From: Actinomadura sp. CNU-125
GTDB lineage: Bacteria > Actinomycetota > Actinomycetes > Streptosporangiales > Streptosporangiaceae
Direction: 5' to 3'
Assembly (NCBI RefSeq): GCF_001942465.1
Contig: NZ_MKJY01000122.1
Location: 1 to 64,000, forward strand
DNA length: 64,000 nucleotides
Shown: one piece after another, positions 28,093-37,464 of the stretch
How the letters are laid out: each line of letters starts with the position of its first letter
Position numbering within the stretch: the stretch's first letter is position 1
The notes under the pieces: model-generated
What the model saw: the letters and a program-made list of their open reading frames with translations, nothing else
What the model was told of the DNA's origin: nothing
Database searches by the model: none
Program-made: the position numbers and the translations under genes

Positions 28093-29138
28093 TCAGAGTT
28101 CGTTGCCCCAGCACATGCGGGCGATGGTCTCCACGTGGATGAGCTTGCGGCGCTGGTCGTCGGCGGAGATCTTCGCGCCGCCCGCGACGTCGGAGAAGCC
28201 GGCGCTGGGGAGCACCGCGATGTCCTCGATGTCCTTCAGCTCGGCGGCGGCGTCCATCCGCTGCATGATCGTCTCGACGTCCTCCAGTTCGGCCACCGCG
28301 GGGTCGACGATGCCCAGGGCGGCGTCGCGGTCGGCGGGGACGGCGCGCAGCAGGTCGAGTTCGGCGTCGGTGCCCTTGTCGTAGGGCAGCACCCAGCGGT
28401 CGACGGGCAGGCCGCCGAACAGCCGCTCGGCCGCGTCCCGGTTCACCGGGTCGGCCCGGTGGGTCGGGCAGAGGCCGATGCGGACGTCCTCGGGCTTGTC
28501 GCGCACGTCCACCGCGATCGAGTCGATGGCGACGGCCTCGTCGAGGGTCAGCGGCTGCCCGCCGCGGTCGAACACGTACGACGCGTACCGGAAGTTGTTC
28601 AGCTGGACGAGCCGGACGCCGCGCGCGATGAGCAGCTCGATCTCGTCCCGGACGATCCGGGCGAGGGCCTCGCCGAACTCGACCGCGCTCGGGTAGGCCG
28701 CGGTGGACACCGCCGAGTCGTAGCAGGTGGCCGCGAGGTACGCCGGGGACGGCAGGGTGGCCTTCGGGGCGGCGGTCCCGGCCGTCTTCTTGACCCCGTC
28801 GTACCCGTCGGCGATCAGCGGGCCGCCCGCCTTGAGCTCGCCGTCGACCACCCAGCGGGGACGGCCGTACTTGTCGGTGCCGGTGGCCGGGCGGAGCCCG
28901 CCGACGGTGCCGAGGATCGCGCCGCGGAAGTCCGCGCGGCGGAACTCGCCGTCGGTGGCGACGGACATGCGCAGCTTGCGCTGGTACCGGGCGGACTCGG
29001 TGATCGCCTCGTCCTCGACGGCGCGCAGGCCCGCGTCGTCCAGGTCGCGGCGGCGTGCCGGGCGCGCGCGTTCAGCACCTCGGCGGGCCGGATCAGGCTG
29101 CCGTGGTGGTCGATGCGGAACTTGAAGGTGTCGGCCAT
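28093..29138 (-). CDS. MetE-like (cobalamin-independent methionine synthase C-terminal) protein, one frame break
   Basis: Opens MADTFKFRIDHHGSLIRPAE at 29138; a break near 29055 leads into the frame DEAITESARYQRKLRMSVATDGEFRR. Further marks are LARIVRDEIELLIARGVRLVQ, IGLCPTHRADP with the zinc-site Cys, and LPSAGFSDVAGGAKISADDQ. About 350 residues, the size of stand-alone MetE C-terminal-domain relatives that act on non-folate substrates or have unknown methyl acceptors. It is last in a meta-cleavage-like operon, so a demethylation or C-S/C-O cleavage step on the substrate is possible but unproven. Confidence 0.8.
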
Positions 29139-29147
29139 GCCGCTCTC

Positions 29148-29597
29148 CTACTTTCGGGGGGCGCCGGTTCCCCACGCGGGGAACTCCAGCTCGTAGCCCA
29201 GCTCGGCGAGGACCTCGTCGCAGATCTGCTGGTCCTCGGCGGGGGTGCCGCCGGAGACGCCGAGCCCGCCGATGATCTCCCCGTCGCGCTTGATGGTGAC
29301 GCCGCCGTCCGTCGCGACGATGGGGTGCGTGCCCATCGTCGACAGCTGGGCGAAGAAGCCCGGGTTGCTCTCGGCCCAGTTCTTCAGCATGTTGCTGGGC
29401 CGTTCCATCACCGCGGCCGTGTACGCCTTGCTCATCGCGATGCTCGGGGTGAGCGGGCGGGCGCCGTCCGAACGCTTGATCAGCACGGCGAAGCCGCCGG
29501 CGTCCACGATCGCGATGCTGAGCGCCTTGCCGATCGCCGCGCCGCGTTCGAGCGCGCCGGAGACGATCTCCTCGGCCTGTGCCTGGGTGAGTTTCAT
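29148..29597 (-). CDS. GlcG/HbpS-like heme-binding family protein
   Basis: 149 residues from ATG 29597. ALSIAIVDAGGFAVLIKRSDG, ERPSNMLKNWAESNPGFF and DGEIIGGLGVSGGTPAEDQQIC are the hallmarks of the GlcG/HbpS (DUF336) family. Its members bind heme or corrinoids, or sit beside catabolic operons as accessory proteins; PduO C-terminal domains belong here. The start overlaps the upstream hydrolase stop by ATGA. The exact role is unknown; a cofactor-binding accessory function is plausible. Confidence 0.88.
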   Translation of the reverse strand: MKLTQAQAEEIVSGALERGAAIGKALSIAIVDAGGFAVLIKRSDGARPLTPSIAMSKAYTAAVMERPSNMLKNWAESNPGFFAQLSTMGTHPIVATDGGVTIKRDGEIIGGLGVSGGTPAEDQQICDEVLAELGYELEFPAWGTGAPRK

Positions 29598-30391
29598 ACG
29601 GTGGCCTTCCCGGTGGCGGACTTCTGGGTCAGGGATTCGCGGGCGCGGACGACGGCGGCGTTGAACAGGTCCGGCCGCTCCCAGTACATGGAGTGCGGGG
29701 CGCCGGGGACGATGTCGAGCCGGGACCCCGCGACGAGCTCGTGGGCCCGCCGGACGGTCGCGGTGCTCAGCACCGCGTCCCGCTCCCCCGCCAGGAACGT
29801 GATCTCCAGGCCGGACGCGACGATGTCGCCGATGCTCGGCCCGTTCACCGACAGGTTCCGCAGGTCGGCCATCTTGGCCGCGTTGAACGTCCCCATCTGC
29901 TGGAACAGGAACGTCAGGTCGGGGCGGTCCTGCTGGAACCCCTTGCTGAGCAGCCGGTCGATGACGGGCAGCTTCACCGCCTCGGCCCGGTCGGCGGCGA
30001 CCAGCTTCGACAGCTCCGGGTGGTCCAGGCCGCCGAGGGAGTGGCCGAGGACGACGCCGCCGACCCGGTCGGGACGGCTCAGCCCGGCCTTCAGCGCGGC
30101 GACCGCGCCGATCGACTGGCCGACGAGCAGCGCACCGGTCAGCTTCTCCTTCTCCAGGACGGCGACGATGTCGCCGGGGAAGTCCCGGCCGTCGAACTCC
30201 GGCATCGAGGAGTCGGAGTTGCCGAAACCGCGCAGGTCGACCGTCACGACGGTGTACCGGCCGCGCAGCGCGGCGACCTGCTGCCACCAGGCCGCGTGGT
30301 GGCCGCCGGAACCGTGCACCAGCAGCACCGCCGGGCCGTCGCCGTGCCGCTCGTAATAAATGGAGGTGCCGTCAGACTTGGCGACGCCCAT
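29594..30391 (-). CDS. Alpha/beta hydrolase, C-C hydrolase-like
   Basis: 265 residues. HG motif LLVHGSGGHHAAWW, VDLRGFGNSD, nucleophile elbow G-Q-S-I-G (Ser near 91), acid in FLAGERDAVL and His in VPGAPHSMYW. In a meta-cleavage operon this is the expected position of the hydrolase that cuts the ring-opened product. The sequence alone does not separate C-C hydrolases from esterases or haloperoxidase-type enzymes. Starts 30 bp after the small VOC protein. Confidence 0.87.
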   Translation of the reverse strand: MGVAKSDGTSIYYERHGDGPAVLLVHGSGGHHAAWWQQVAALRGRYTVVTVDLRGFGNSDSSMPEFDGRDFPGDIVAVLEKEKLTGALLVGQSIGAVAALKAGLSRPDRVGGVVLGHSLGGLDHPELSKLVAADRAEAVKLPVIDRLLSKGFQQDRPDLTFLFQQMGTFNAAKMADLRNLSVNGPSIGDIVASGLEITFLAGERDAVLSTATVRRAHELVAGSRLDIVPGAPHSMYWERPDLFNAAVVRARESLTQKSATGKATV

Positions 30392-30421
30392 ATCGTTTCT
30401 CCTTATCGCCTTTACGGCGCG

Positions 30422-30793
30422 TCATTCGGGGCGCTTGCCGTGGTACACGAGCTCGATCATCGTGTGGTCGGGGTCGTGGATGTAGCAGAACTTCGACTGG
30501 TTCTCCGGCCGCTCGATCGGCCGGGTGTGCCGGATGCCCAGCTCCTTGAGGTGGGCGAGGAACTCGTCCCAGTCGTCCACTTCGATGGCGAAGTGGTAGG
30601 GCGCCATCCGGTCCATTTCCTCGACCGGGGTGAAGTGCAGGTCGAAGTTCCCGCGCGTCATCAGCAGGACCTTCGTGTTGCTCTTGGCGGGAATGTGCTT
30701 GAGCCCGAAGACCTTGGAGTACCACTCCTTGGTCCGCTCGACGTCGGTGGTCGGGAAGTTCACGTGATGGATGTAGCGAGGCTTGTTGCTCAT
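30422..30793 (-). CDS. Single-domain VOC (glyoxalase/extradiol dioxygenase superfamily) protein
   Basis: 123 residues from ATG 30793. The metal triad is in place: His in YIHHVNFPT, His in YHFAIEVDDW and Glu in MIELVYHG. The fold fits a lactoylglutathione lyase-like or catechol-cleaving single-domain enzyme. Start and upstream stop overlap by ATGA. Together with the two-domain VOC protein at 33110 it makes two metal enzymes of this superfamily in one operon. Confidence 0.88.
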   Translation of the reverse strand: MSNKPRYIHHVNFPTTDVERTKEWYSKVFGLKHIPAKSNTKVLLMTRGNFDLHFTPVEEMDRMAPYHFAIEVDDWDEFLAHLKELGIRHTRPIERPENQSKFCYIHDPDHTMIELVYHGKRPE

Positions 30794-31633
30794 CGCGGGC
30801 GCCTTTCCTCTTCTTCTGCTTCTTCTGCTTCGTCGGCTTCTTCGGCGTGCACGGGATTGGACAGGACGCCGATCCCGCTGATCTCGATGTCGATCGTCTG
30901 TCCCGGCTCGATCTGGCAGGTGCCGTCCGCGCCCATCCACAGGACGTCGCCGGGGCGCATCGTGATGTACTTCGTGGTCTCGACGACGTACTCGTACGGG
31001 TCGAAGATCATCGCTCCGGTGGCGAAGGACGCGCGGGGCTCGCCGTCGACGCGCATCGTCGTCGTCTGGACGAGCGGGTCGACGTCGGTCTCGATCCACG
31101 GGCCCATCGGCTTGAACGTGTCGCTGTTCTTGCTTCGCCAGAACGAGCGGTCGGCGTGCTGCCAGGCGCGCGCGCTGACGTCGTTGCCGATCGTCCAGCC
31201 GAAGATCGACTCCTGTGCCTCCGCGTACGTCGCGCGCCGCAGCGTCCGTCCGATGACGGCGACGACCTCGCCCTCGGCCTCGAACCGCCCCTCGACGCCC
31301 GCGGGCTTGACGATGGGCGAGCCGTGCCCGGTGAGGGCGTTGTTGGCCCGGTACGCGACCTCGGGACGGGCGGGCGCGATCGCCGCGCCGTAGCCCTTCG
31401 CGAGGGCGTGCTCGATGTGGCCCGTGTAGTTGAGGCCCACCGCGTAGAACACCGGCGGGACGACGGGCGGCAGCAGGACGGCCGTGGCCAGCGGGATCGG
31501 CCGCCCGGCGGCGGACGGGACGTCCGCCAGCGGCGACCCGCCCAGCGGCACGACGCGCCGCCGCCCGCGAACCCCGCGCCTCGACGCGTCCCCACACGGC
31601 GCGGCCGCCGATCTCGACCCGGCAGAATCGCAT
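30790..31633 (-). CDS. Fumarylacetoacetate hydrolase family protein, one frame break
   Basis: ATG at 31633 (MRFCRVEIGGRAVWGRVEAR); after a break near 31570 the frame gives VVPLGGSPLADVPSAAGRPI and the FAH core: AVGLNYTGHIEHA, EAEGEVVAVIGRTLRR (metal acids), TIGNDVSARAWQ and RPGDVLWMGADGTC. It ends in an acidic low-complexity tail of Glu/Asp/Ala coded by CTT-type triplet repeats. In aromatic pathways this family supplies hydratase, decarboxylase or hydrolase steps on ring-cleavage products, which fits the operon. Confidence 0.88.
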
Positions 31634-31640
31634 CGGCGCC

Positions 31641-33082
31641 TCAGTCCCGCAGCAGGTGGGAGACGCGCTTGGTGACGAGGTAGCCCTCCAGGCCCTCGGG
31701 GCCGCCCTCGCGGCCGTGGCCGCTCTCCTTGAACCCGCCCGACGGGGCCTCGTGCACCGAGCCGCCGCAGTGGTTGATCGACAGGATGCCCGCCTCGAAG
31801 CCGCGGACGAGCCGCTCGGCGGTCGCCGCCGACTTCGTGAACCCGTAGGCGGCGAGCCCGTAGGGCAGGGAGTTCGCGGTGGCGAGGGCGTCGTCGAGGT
31901 CGGTGAACGCGACGATCGGCGCGATCGGCCCGAACGGCTCCTCGCGCATGACGCGGGCGTCCGGCGGGACGTCGGTGAGGACGGTCGGGGCGAAGAAGTA
32001 ACCCGGACGGTCGAGGCGCGCGCCCCCGCGGAGCACGGCGGCCCCGCGGCTCACGGCGTCGGCGACCAGCTCCTCCATCGCCTTGACGCGGCGCTCGTTG
32101 GCCATCGGGCCCATGGTCACGCCCTCGTCCAGGCCGTTGCCGACGACGACCGCGTCGGCGGCCCGCGCGAACTCGGCGGTGAACTCCCCGATGAGGCTCT
32201 CGTGCACGAGGAAGCGGCTGGGCGAGGTGCAGACCTGCCCGGCGTTGGCGAACTTGGCGCGGGCGGCGCGGCGCGCGGCGTCCACCGGGTCGGCGTCCGC
32301 GCAGACGATCACGGGGGCGTGCCCGCCCAGCTCCATCAGCGTCGGCTTCATCTCGGCTCCCGCCCGCGCGGCGAGCAGCTTGCCGACCGGGATGGAGCCG
32401 GTGAACGCCACCAGCCGGACGGCGGGCGACGCGATGAGGTGCGCCGACACCTCGGCGGGTTCGCCGAACACGAGGTTCAGCGCCCCGGCGGGCACCCCGG
32501 CCTCGGCGAAGCAGCGGACGATCTCGCACGCCGTGCCGGGCGTCTCCTCGGACGCCTTGATGACGATCGAGCATCCGGCGGCCAGCGCGGCGGAGATCTT
32601 GCGCATCGGGGACCCGGCCGGGAAGTTCCACGGGACGAACGCGGCGACGGGCCCGACGGGCTCGCGGCGGACCGACAGCACCGTGTCGTCCGCCGAGGGA
32701 ATGACGCGCCCGTAGGCGCGGCGCGCGTCGTAGGCGTGCCAGCGCAGCGAGCCGGCGACGCGCCGGGCCTCGCCCGCGGCCTCGGCGAGCGGCTTGCCCT
32801 GCTCCCGGGTCATGACGCGGCCGACCCGGTCGGCGCGCTCGGCGAGCAGACCGGCGGCGGCGTGCAGGACGGCCGTGCGCTCGGCGATCGGGGTCGACCG
32901 CCAGGTCTCGAAGCCGGTGCCGGCCGCGGCGAGCGCGCGGTCGAGGTCGCCGGGCGCGCCAGCGGGACCCGTCCGATGACTTCCTCGGTGGCGGGGTCGA
33001 GGACGGGTTCGGTCCGTCCGGTCGCGCCGGAACACCATTCGCCCGCGATGTACATCCGCGGGTCGGGGTACTGCTCGGTCAT
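31641..33082 (-). CDS. Aldehyde dehydrogenase (semialdehyde type), one frame break
   Basis: Starts MTEQYPDPRMYIAGEW at 33082; a one-base break near 32960 separates the first 40-50 residues from the core. Core motifs are AFVPWNFPAGSPMRKISAAL, AFTGSIPVGK, catalytic Glu in MELGGHAPVIV, catalytic Cys in NAGQVCTSPSRF, and PFGPIAPIV with GGFKESGHGREGG near the end. It resembles succinate-semialdehyde and hydroxymuconic-semialdehyde dehydrogenases. The likely role is oxidation of the semialdehyde formed by ring cleavage. Confidence 0.88.
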
Positions 33083-33109
33083 GGACTCTCTTCTCGTCGT
33101 CTCGCGGTG

Positions 33110-34033
33110 CTAGCGGTCGGCGCCGTCGGGCGCGTCCCGGGAGGTCCGCAGCGTCCAGATGTGGTGCGGCGGGGTGGTCTCGTGGACCCGGGTGCCGTAG
33201 GAGGCGTCCACGCGGTCCATGTCGGCGGCGAGTTCGACCCGCCCGCCGCACGGCGCGTGCACGAACCGGAAGACGTTCGAGCCGACCGTGTGCCGGCCGA
33301 GCCGCCGCGCCTCCCGCCAGCCCCGCTCGATCATGTGGTTGCCGCCCTCGATGACGTCGTCGAAGCCGGGGACCTCGAACGACGTGTGGTTCATCCCGGC
33401 CCGGTCGGGCCGGTGGCACAGCAGGAGGTTGTGCTGGTCGTCGTCGCCCTCGCACTGCATGAACGTGCCCATCGGCTTCACGACGTCGGTCGGGACGAAG
33501 CCCAGCCGGTCGACGTAGAAGGCGTTCGCCGCCTCGCGGCCCGCCTTCGGGATGTTCAGCGCGACGTGGCACATCCGCAGCGGCCGGACCCGCCCGACGG
33601 ACGTCACCGACGCGTTCCAGCGGGTGACGCGGCCCATCGTGTTGCCGGTGCGCGGGGCGTCCGGTGCCCGCCCGTTCGGACGGGCGAGCGCGAGCCCGAG
33701 GCCGAAGCCGGTCTCGTCGACCGTGTGGTGGACGCCGTCGGCGGTGCGGCGCACGTCCCGGTCGGCCCCGGCCGCGGCGACCAGCCGGTCCAGCTCCGCG
33801 GGGGTGTCGACGCCCCAGACGACCTCGCGGACGGTCGGTCCCGGCTCCGGGGGCGGCGGCAGTCCGGGATCGGCGGCGGTGTCGAGGACGACGGTCTGCC
33901 CGACGAGCGTCTCGAACACGGCGCGGGTCTCGTCGCGCGCCACGGGCGTCAGCCCGAAATCGTCGAAGAACCGGGCGCACTCGTCGAGATCCTCGACGCC
34001 GTAGACGACCGACTCGATGCGCTGGATTCCCAC
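33110..34033 (-). CDS. Two-domain VOC extradiol dioxygenase-like protein
   Basis: 307 residues from GTG 34033 with GGAAGG just upstream. Two VOC modules. The C-terminal one carries the Fe(II) triad of type I extradiol dioxygenases: His in MCHVALNIPK, His in MNHTSFEVPGF and Glu in RVELAAD. Length matches 2,3-dihydroxybiphenyl dioxygenase-type enzymes. First gene of the operon running to 28093, so it probably opens the aromatic ring. The actual catechol is not predictable from sequence. Confidence 0.88.
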   Translation of the reverse strand: MGIQRIESVVYGVEDLDECARFFDDFGLTPVARDETRAVFETLVGQTVVLDTAADPGLPPPPEPGPTVREVVWGVDTPAELDRLVAAAGADRDVRRTADGVHHTVDETGFGLGLALARPNGRAPDAPRTGNTMGRVTRWNASVTSVGRVRPLRMCHVALNIPKAGREAANAFYVDRLGFVPTDVVKPMGTFMQCEGDDDQHNLLLCHRPDRAGMNHTSFEVPGFDDVIEGGNHMIERGWREARRLGRHTVGSNVFRFVHAPCGGRVELAADMDRVDASYGTRVHETTPPHHIWTLRTSRDAPDGADR

Positions 34034-34190
34034 CGGATTACCTTCCTTAATGCGCCGCCGCGTGCCGCCGTTCCTCCGGGCACACGTTGATCCTAGAAAG
34101 CCGATAACCCGCGCCCAACACCTCGAACGGCGCGGATACCGCAAGCCTTAGTTGCAGAAAGCGGACCCCGGGAGAGTCAGGGCCGGGCGG

Positions 34191-35102
34191 TCAGATCTCG
34201 AACGCCGGGATGGGGTTCTCCGAAAACCAGGTGGTCAGGAAATCCAGGAAGACCTCGACCTTGCGGGGCGCCTGCGCGGACGGCCCGTAGATCGCGTACA
34301 GCGACCGGGCGGGCACCGGAAGCTCCGGCAGCAGCACCCGCAGGGCGCCGCTCATCAGGTCGTCGTACGCCGGCCGGGACGGGAGCAGGGCGATGCCGCG
34401 CCCGTGCACGGCGGCTTTCTGCAACGCGATGTAGGAGTTCGACTGGAACGCCACGTTGCGGATCTTGTGCAGGGTGCTCTCGTGGCCGTGGCCGATCCGC
34501 CACACCGGGTCGTTGACGTGCACGAGGCACTGGTGCACCGCGATGTCGTTCGGGTCCTTCAGCGTGCCGTGCCGCTCGATGTAGGACTCGGCCGCGCACA
34601 GCACGAACGGCAGCGACGCGATCTTCTTCAACCGGACGCTGGAGTCGCGGAGGTCGCGGGTGTGGAACGCGACGTCGAATCCGCTGTCCAGGAAATCGTA
34701 CGTCCGGTCGGACATGCCGCCCAGCTCGAACCGCACGTTGATCTTCGGGTGGGCGACGGAGAAGGCCGAGATCGCGTCCCCGAGATCGAGACTGCCGATC
34801 CATTTCGGACAGATGATCGACAATGGTCCCTCGGGACGGTCGTGCAGATCGGCGATGCTCGCGTCCTCGGCGTCGATCTCGTCCAGGATCCGCTGCGCGA
34901 ACCGGCTGTAGCGCAGCCCCGGCTCGGTGAGGCTGATCGACCGCGCGGTGCGGTTGACCAGCCGGACGCCGACCTGCTTCTCCAGGTCGGCGACATGGCG
35001 GGAGATGAGCGACCCGGAGGAGCCCAGGACCTTGGCGGCGCCGCTGAAGCTGCCGACCTTGGCCACCGTGACGAAGCTGCGCATGATGAGCAGGCGGTCC
35101 AT
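34191..35102 (-). CDS. LysR family transcriptional regulator
   Basis: 303 residues from ATG 35102 (GGAGGAG upstream). Winged helix-turn-helix at about residues 2-60 (MRSFVTVAKVGSFSGAAKVL, LISRHVADLEKQVGVRL), then the LysR substrate domain (GPLSIICPKWIGS ... GRGIALLPSRPAYDD). Its 3' end lies upstream of the VOC operon and both are on the minus strand, so it may control that operon and possibly its own promoter. Effector probably an aromatic acid; inference only. Confidence 0.9.
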   Translation of the reverse strand: MDRLLIMRSFVTVAKVGSFSGAAKVLGSSGSLISRHVADLEKQVGVRLVNRTARSISLTEPGLRYSRFAQRILDEIDAEDASIADLHDRPEGPLSIICPKWIGSLDLGDAISAFSVAHPKINVRFELGGMSDRTYDFLDSGFDVAFHTRDLRDSSVRLKKIASLPFVLCAAESYIERHGTLKDPNDIAVHQCLVHVNDPVWRIGHGHESTLHKIRNVAFQSNSYIALQKAAVHGRGIALLPSRPAYDDLMSGALRVLLPELPVPARSLYAIYGPSAQAPRKVEVFLDFLTTWFSENPIPAFEI

Positions 35103-35186
35103 TGACTCCTCCGGGGCGGAATGGGTGAAGGGGGCTCCCATCCTTCACCCGGGTTTTCGAACTGTCCAGATTTAAGATTTAGGGCT

Positions 35187-35834
35187 TCACGTTTCGTCCG
35201 GACGGTATTGCGGTGCGTCACCGGCGTCGTCCTCGGTGGCCGATTCGGCGGGGTTCTCCCGGCCGGGCTCCACGCGCCCGTATCCGCGGACGTCCGGAAA
35301 GGGCGGCGTCCGGTCGGGCTGCAGATCGACCTCGAATGCGTTGAGCAGCATGCCGAGCATCGTGAAGTTGCCGAGCGCCCCCACCGCGTCCACCAGTCCC
35401 CGCGGCCCGAAGTGCTCCAGCGCGGCCCGGAATGTGTCCTCGGTGACGAAGCGGTCCTCCAGCAGCTCGTGGCAGAACCGGTAGAAGGCCGCGTCCGCCG
35501 CCGAGCCGAACTCCGGCTCGCGGCGCGCGGCGATCGCCTCGACCGCCGCGCGGGGGATCCCCGACTCGACGGCCTTGTCGACGTGCGCGTTCCAGGAGTA
35601 CTGGGCGTCGCGGTGCCGGGCCGCCATCAGCAGGGAGAGTTCGCGCAGCCGCAGCGGCAGGCTCGACTCGAACCGGCAGTAGGCGCCGAGCGCCTCGACG
35701 AGCTCGCACAGTTCCGGGCTCCGCAGCCACACCCGGTACGGCCCGCGGACCGCGCCCCGGCGACCGGCGATGCGCGCGCCGATCTCGCGCTGCCGTTCGT
35801 CCATCTCCTCCGGAGCGATGACGGGAAGTCTCAT
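35187..35834 (-). CDS. Carboxymuconolactone decarboxylase-like protein
   Basis: 215 residues from ATG 35834 (MRLPVIAPEEMDERQREIGA). LPLRLRELSLLMAARHRDAQ followed by WNAHVDKAVESGIPRAAVEAI is the CMD/AhpD fold. The Cys-x-x-Cys of AhpD peroxidases is absent, pointing to the decarboxylase-like branch. A second helical block and a charged tail (about 170-215) extend it beyond minimal CMD proteins. It lies upstream of the LysR gene on the same strand and opposite to the cupin gene. Confidence 0.85.
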   Translation of the reverse strand: MRLPVIAPEEMDERQREIGARIAGRRGAVRGPYRVWLRSPELCELVEALGAYCRFESSLPLRLRELSLLMAARHRDAQYSWNAHVDKAVESGIPRAAVEAIAARREPEFGSAADAAFYRFCHELLEDRFVTEDTFRAALEHFGPRGLVDAVGALGNFTMLGMLLNAFEVDLQPDRTPPFPDVRGYGRVEPGRENPAESATEDDAGDAPQYRPDET

Positions 35835-36004
35835 GAGCGACCGAATCCTTGCCTCTCGTGGTTGTGCCGCCAGAACGTACAGCGCGGGCGCCGCACCCCC
35901 ACAGATCGCCGGATGCAAGGTAAGGGTGCATTTCTCGTGCAGGTGCGGGGCTGCCTTCCGGCTCTACTCTCGGAGCACATCGAGCTTTTCTGGAGGCCGG
36001 CACC

Positions 36005-36418
36005 ATGACAGTGATCATCAAGTCGTCGGAGGTCGCGAAGCTGGACCGCGGCGGCGCGATCGTCACGACCCCGCTGATCACGACGCCGTCGGCGGCCGGC
36101 GAGAACCGGATCACCAGCGGGATGAGCGTCTACCCCGTCGGTACGGGCGCCCCCATGCATTCGCACAACTGCGACGAGCACGTCACCGTCCTAGAAGGCG
36201 ACGCGGAAGTGTGGGTGGAAGGCGGGACGACCCGGCTCGGCCGTTTCGACACGACCTATATTCCTTCGCCCGTTCCCCATCTGTTCCGGAACGTCGGCGA
36301 CACCCCGCTGCGAATTCTCTGGGTTTACACGTCGGGCCATGTCACCCGGACGTTCACCGACACCGGCGTCACCGTGGAACACCTCTCCCCGCAAGACCAG
36401 ATGGGCGGCCGCCCGTAG
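36005..36418 (+). CDS. Cupin-domain protein
   Basis: 137 residues, one cupin barrel. Motif 1 contains [20 protein letters not shown] (HxH and Glu metal ligands); motif 2 contains [20 protein letters not shown] with the third His. Small cupins beside aromatic operons can be dioxygenases, isomerases or ligand sensors. Divergent from the CMD-like gene, followed by 235 bp leading to the CoA-transferase promoter. Confidence 0.87.
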   Translation: MTVIIKSSEVAKLDRGGAIVTTPLITTPSAAGENRITSGMSVYPVGTGAPMHSHNCDEHVTVLEGDAEVWVEGGTTRLGRFDTTYIPSPVPHLFRNVGDTPLRILWVYTSGHVTRTFTDTGVTVEHLSPQDQMGGRP

Positions 36419-36569
36419 GCGGCTCGCCGTCCCGGCGCTCCCGCCGTCCCCGGCCACGACGATGCGCTGCGGGTCCTCGCCGACGGTGACCTCGTGGCCG
36501 AAGCCGCGCGGCGCCCGCGCCGCCCGCTTCTTCGCGTCCGCACGGTCGAGGCGTCCTTCTCGTCCCGAC

Positions 36570-36631
36570 TTGACTGGGCGACGCGCGCGTCATATGTTCG
36601 TATAGCGCACACGCGTGTGCAATGCGAACAT
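36570..36631 (+). promoter_or_regulatory. Promoter and nested palindromic operator of the CoA-transferase operon
   Basis: TTGACT (36570-36575) and TATGTT (36593-36598) with 17-bp spacing form a plausible promoter. Overlapping the -10 region is ATGTTCG...CGAACAT (36594-36631) with an inner perfect palindrome GCACACGCGTGTGC (36607-36620). GTTCG/CGAAC half-sites suit an IclR/PcaR-type regulator such as the one encoded at 38234. Confidence 0.6.
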
Positions 36632-36654
36632 CGAGCGACAGGAGGGGCGGCGGA

Positions 36655-37464
36655 ATGGCGGAGATCGTCTCGTTGGACGAGGCCGTCGGGGAGCTGATCC
36701 ACGATGGGGACGAGGTCGCGCTGGAGGGGTTCACGCACCTCATCCCGGTGGCGGCCGGGCACGAGATCATCCGGCAGGGGCGCCGCGGCCTGACGCTCGT
36801 CCGGATGACCCCCGACATCGTGTACGACCAGCTCATCGGCGCCGGGTGCGCGCGCAAGCTGGTGTTCTCGTGGGGCGGGAACCCGGGCGTCGGGTCGCTG
36901 CACCGGTTCCGGGACGCCGTCCAGAACGCGTGGCCCGTCCCGCTCGAGATCGAGGAGCACAGCCACGCGGGGATGGCGAACCGGTACGTCGCGGGCGCGT
37001 CCGCGCTGCCGTTCGCGGTCCTGCGGGGTTACCGGGGCACGGACCTGCCCGCGCACACCCCGAACATCAAGCCGATCACGTGCCCGTTCACCGGCGAGGA
37101 GCTCACGGCCGTGCCCGCGCTGAACCCGGACGTCGGCGTGGTGCACGCGCAGCGCGCGGATCGGCGCGGCAACGTCCAGCTGTGGGGCATCCCCGGCATC
37201 CAGAAGGAGGTCGTGCTCGCCGCGAAGCGGTCGCTGGTGACCGTCGAGGAGGTCGTGGACGAGCTGACGGAGCGGCCCGGCGCGATCACCATCCCGTCGT
37301 GGGTGATCACGAAGGTGGCGGAGGCGCCCGGCGGGGCGCGCCCGTCGTACGCGCACGGCCACTACGAGCGCGACAACGACGCGTACCGCGCCTGGGACGC
37401 GATCGGGCGCGATCGGGAGAAGTTCCAGTCCTGGCTGACGACCGAGATCGGGGTGCGCGCATGA
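36655..37464 (+). CDS. CoA-transferase subunit A (glutaconate/3-oxoadipate type)
   Basis: 269 residues from ATG 36655 with AGGAGGGG upstream. Class I CoA-transferase alpha subunit features: DGDEVALEGFTHLIPVAAGH, LTLVRMTPDIVYDQLIGAG, FSWGGNPGVGSLHRFRDA, EEHSHAGMANRYVAGA, LRGYRGTDLPAHTPNI. It is closest to the glutaconate CoA-transferase-like group common in actinobacteria. Its stop overlaps subunit B by ATGA. It activates a dicarboxylic acid from ring degradation with CoA from succinyl- or acetyl-CoA. Confidence 0.9.
   Translation: MAEIVSLDEAVGELIHDGDEVALEGFTHLIPVAAGHEIIRQGRRGLTLVRMTPDIVYDQLIGAGCARKLVFSWGGNPGVGSLHRFRDAVQNAWPVPLEIEEHSHAGMANRYVAGASALPFAVLRGYRGTDLPAHTPNIKPITCPFTGEELTAVPALNPDVGVVHAQRADRRGNVQLWGIPGIQKEVVLAAKRSLVTVEEVVDELTERPGAITIPSWVITKVAEAPGGARPSYAHGHYERDNDAYRAWDAIGRDREKFQSWLTTEIGVRA

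Noticed and set aside
25360..29196. Plus-strand frame of nearly 1280 codons
   Set aside because: Shadow of the ABC transporter genes and antisense of the MetE-like gene; absence of stops is due to high GC.
30795..30845. CTT/CTG triplet repeat at the 3' end of the FAH-type gene
   Set aside because: It encodes an acidic low-complexity tail in frame and is a normal feature of such C-termini.
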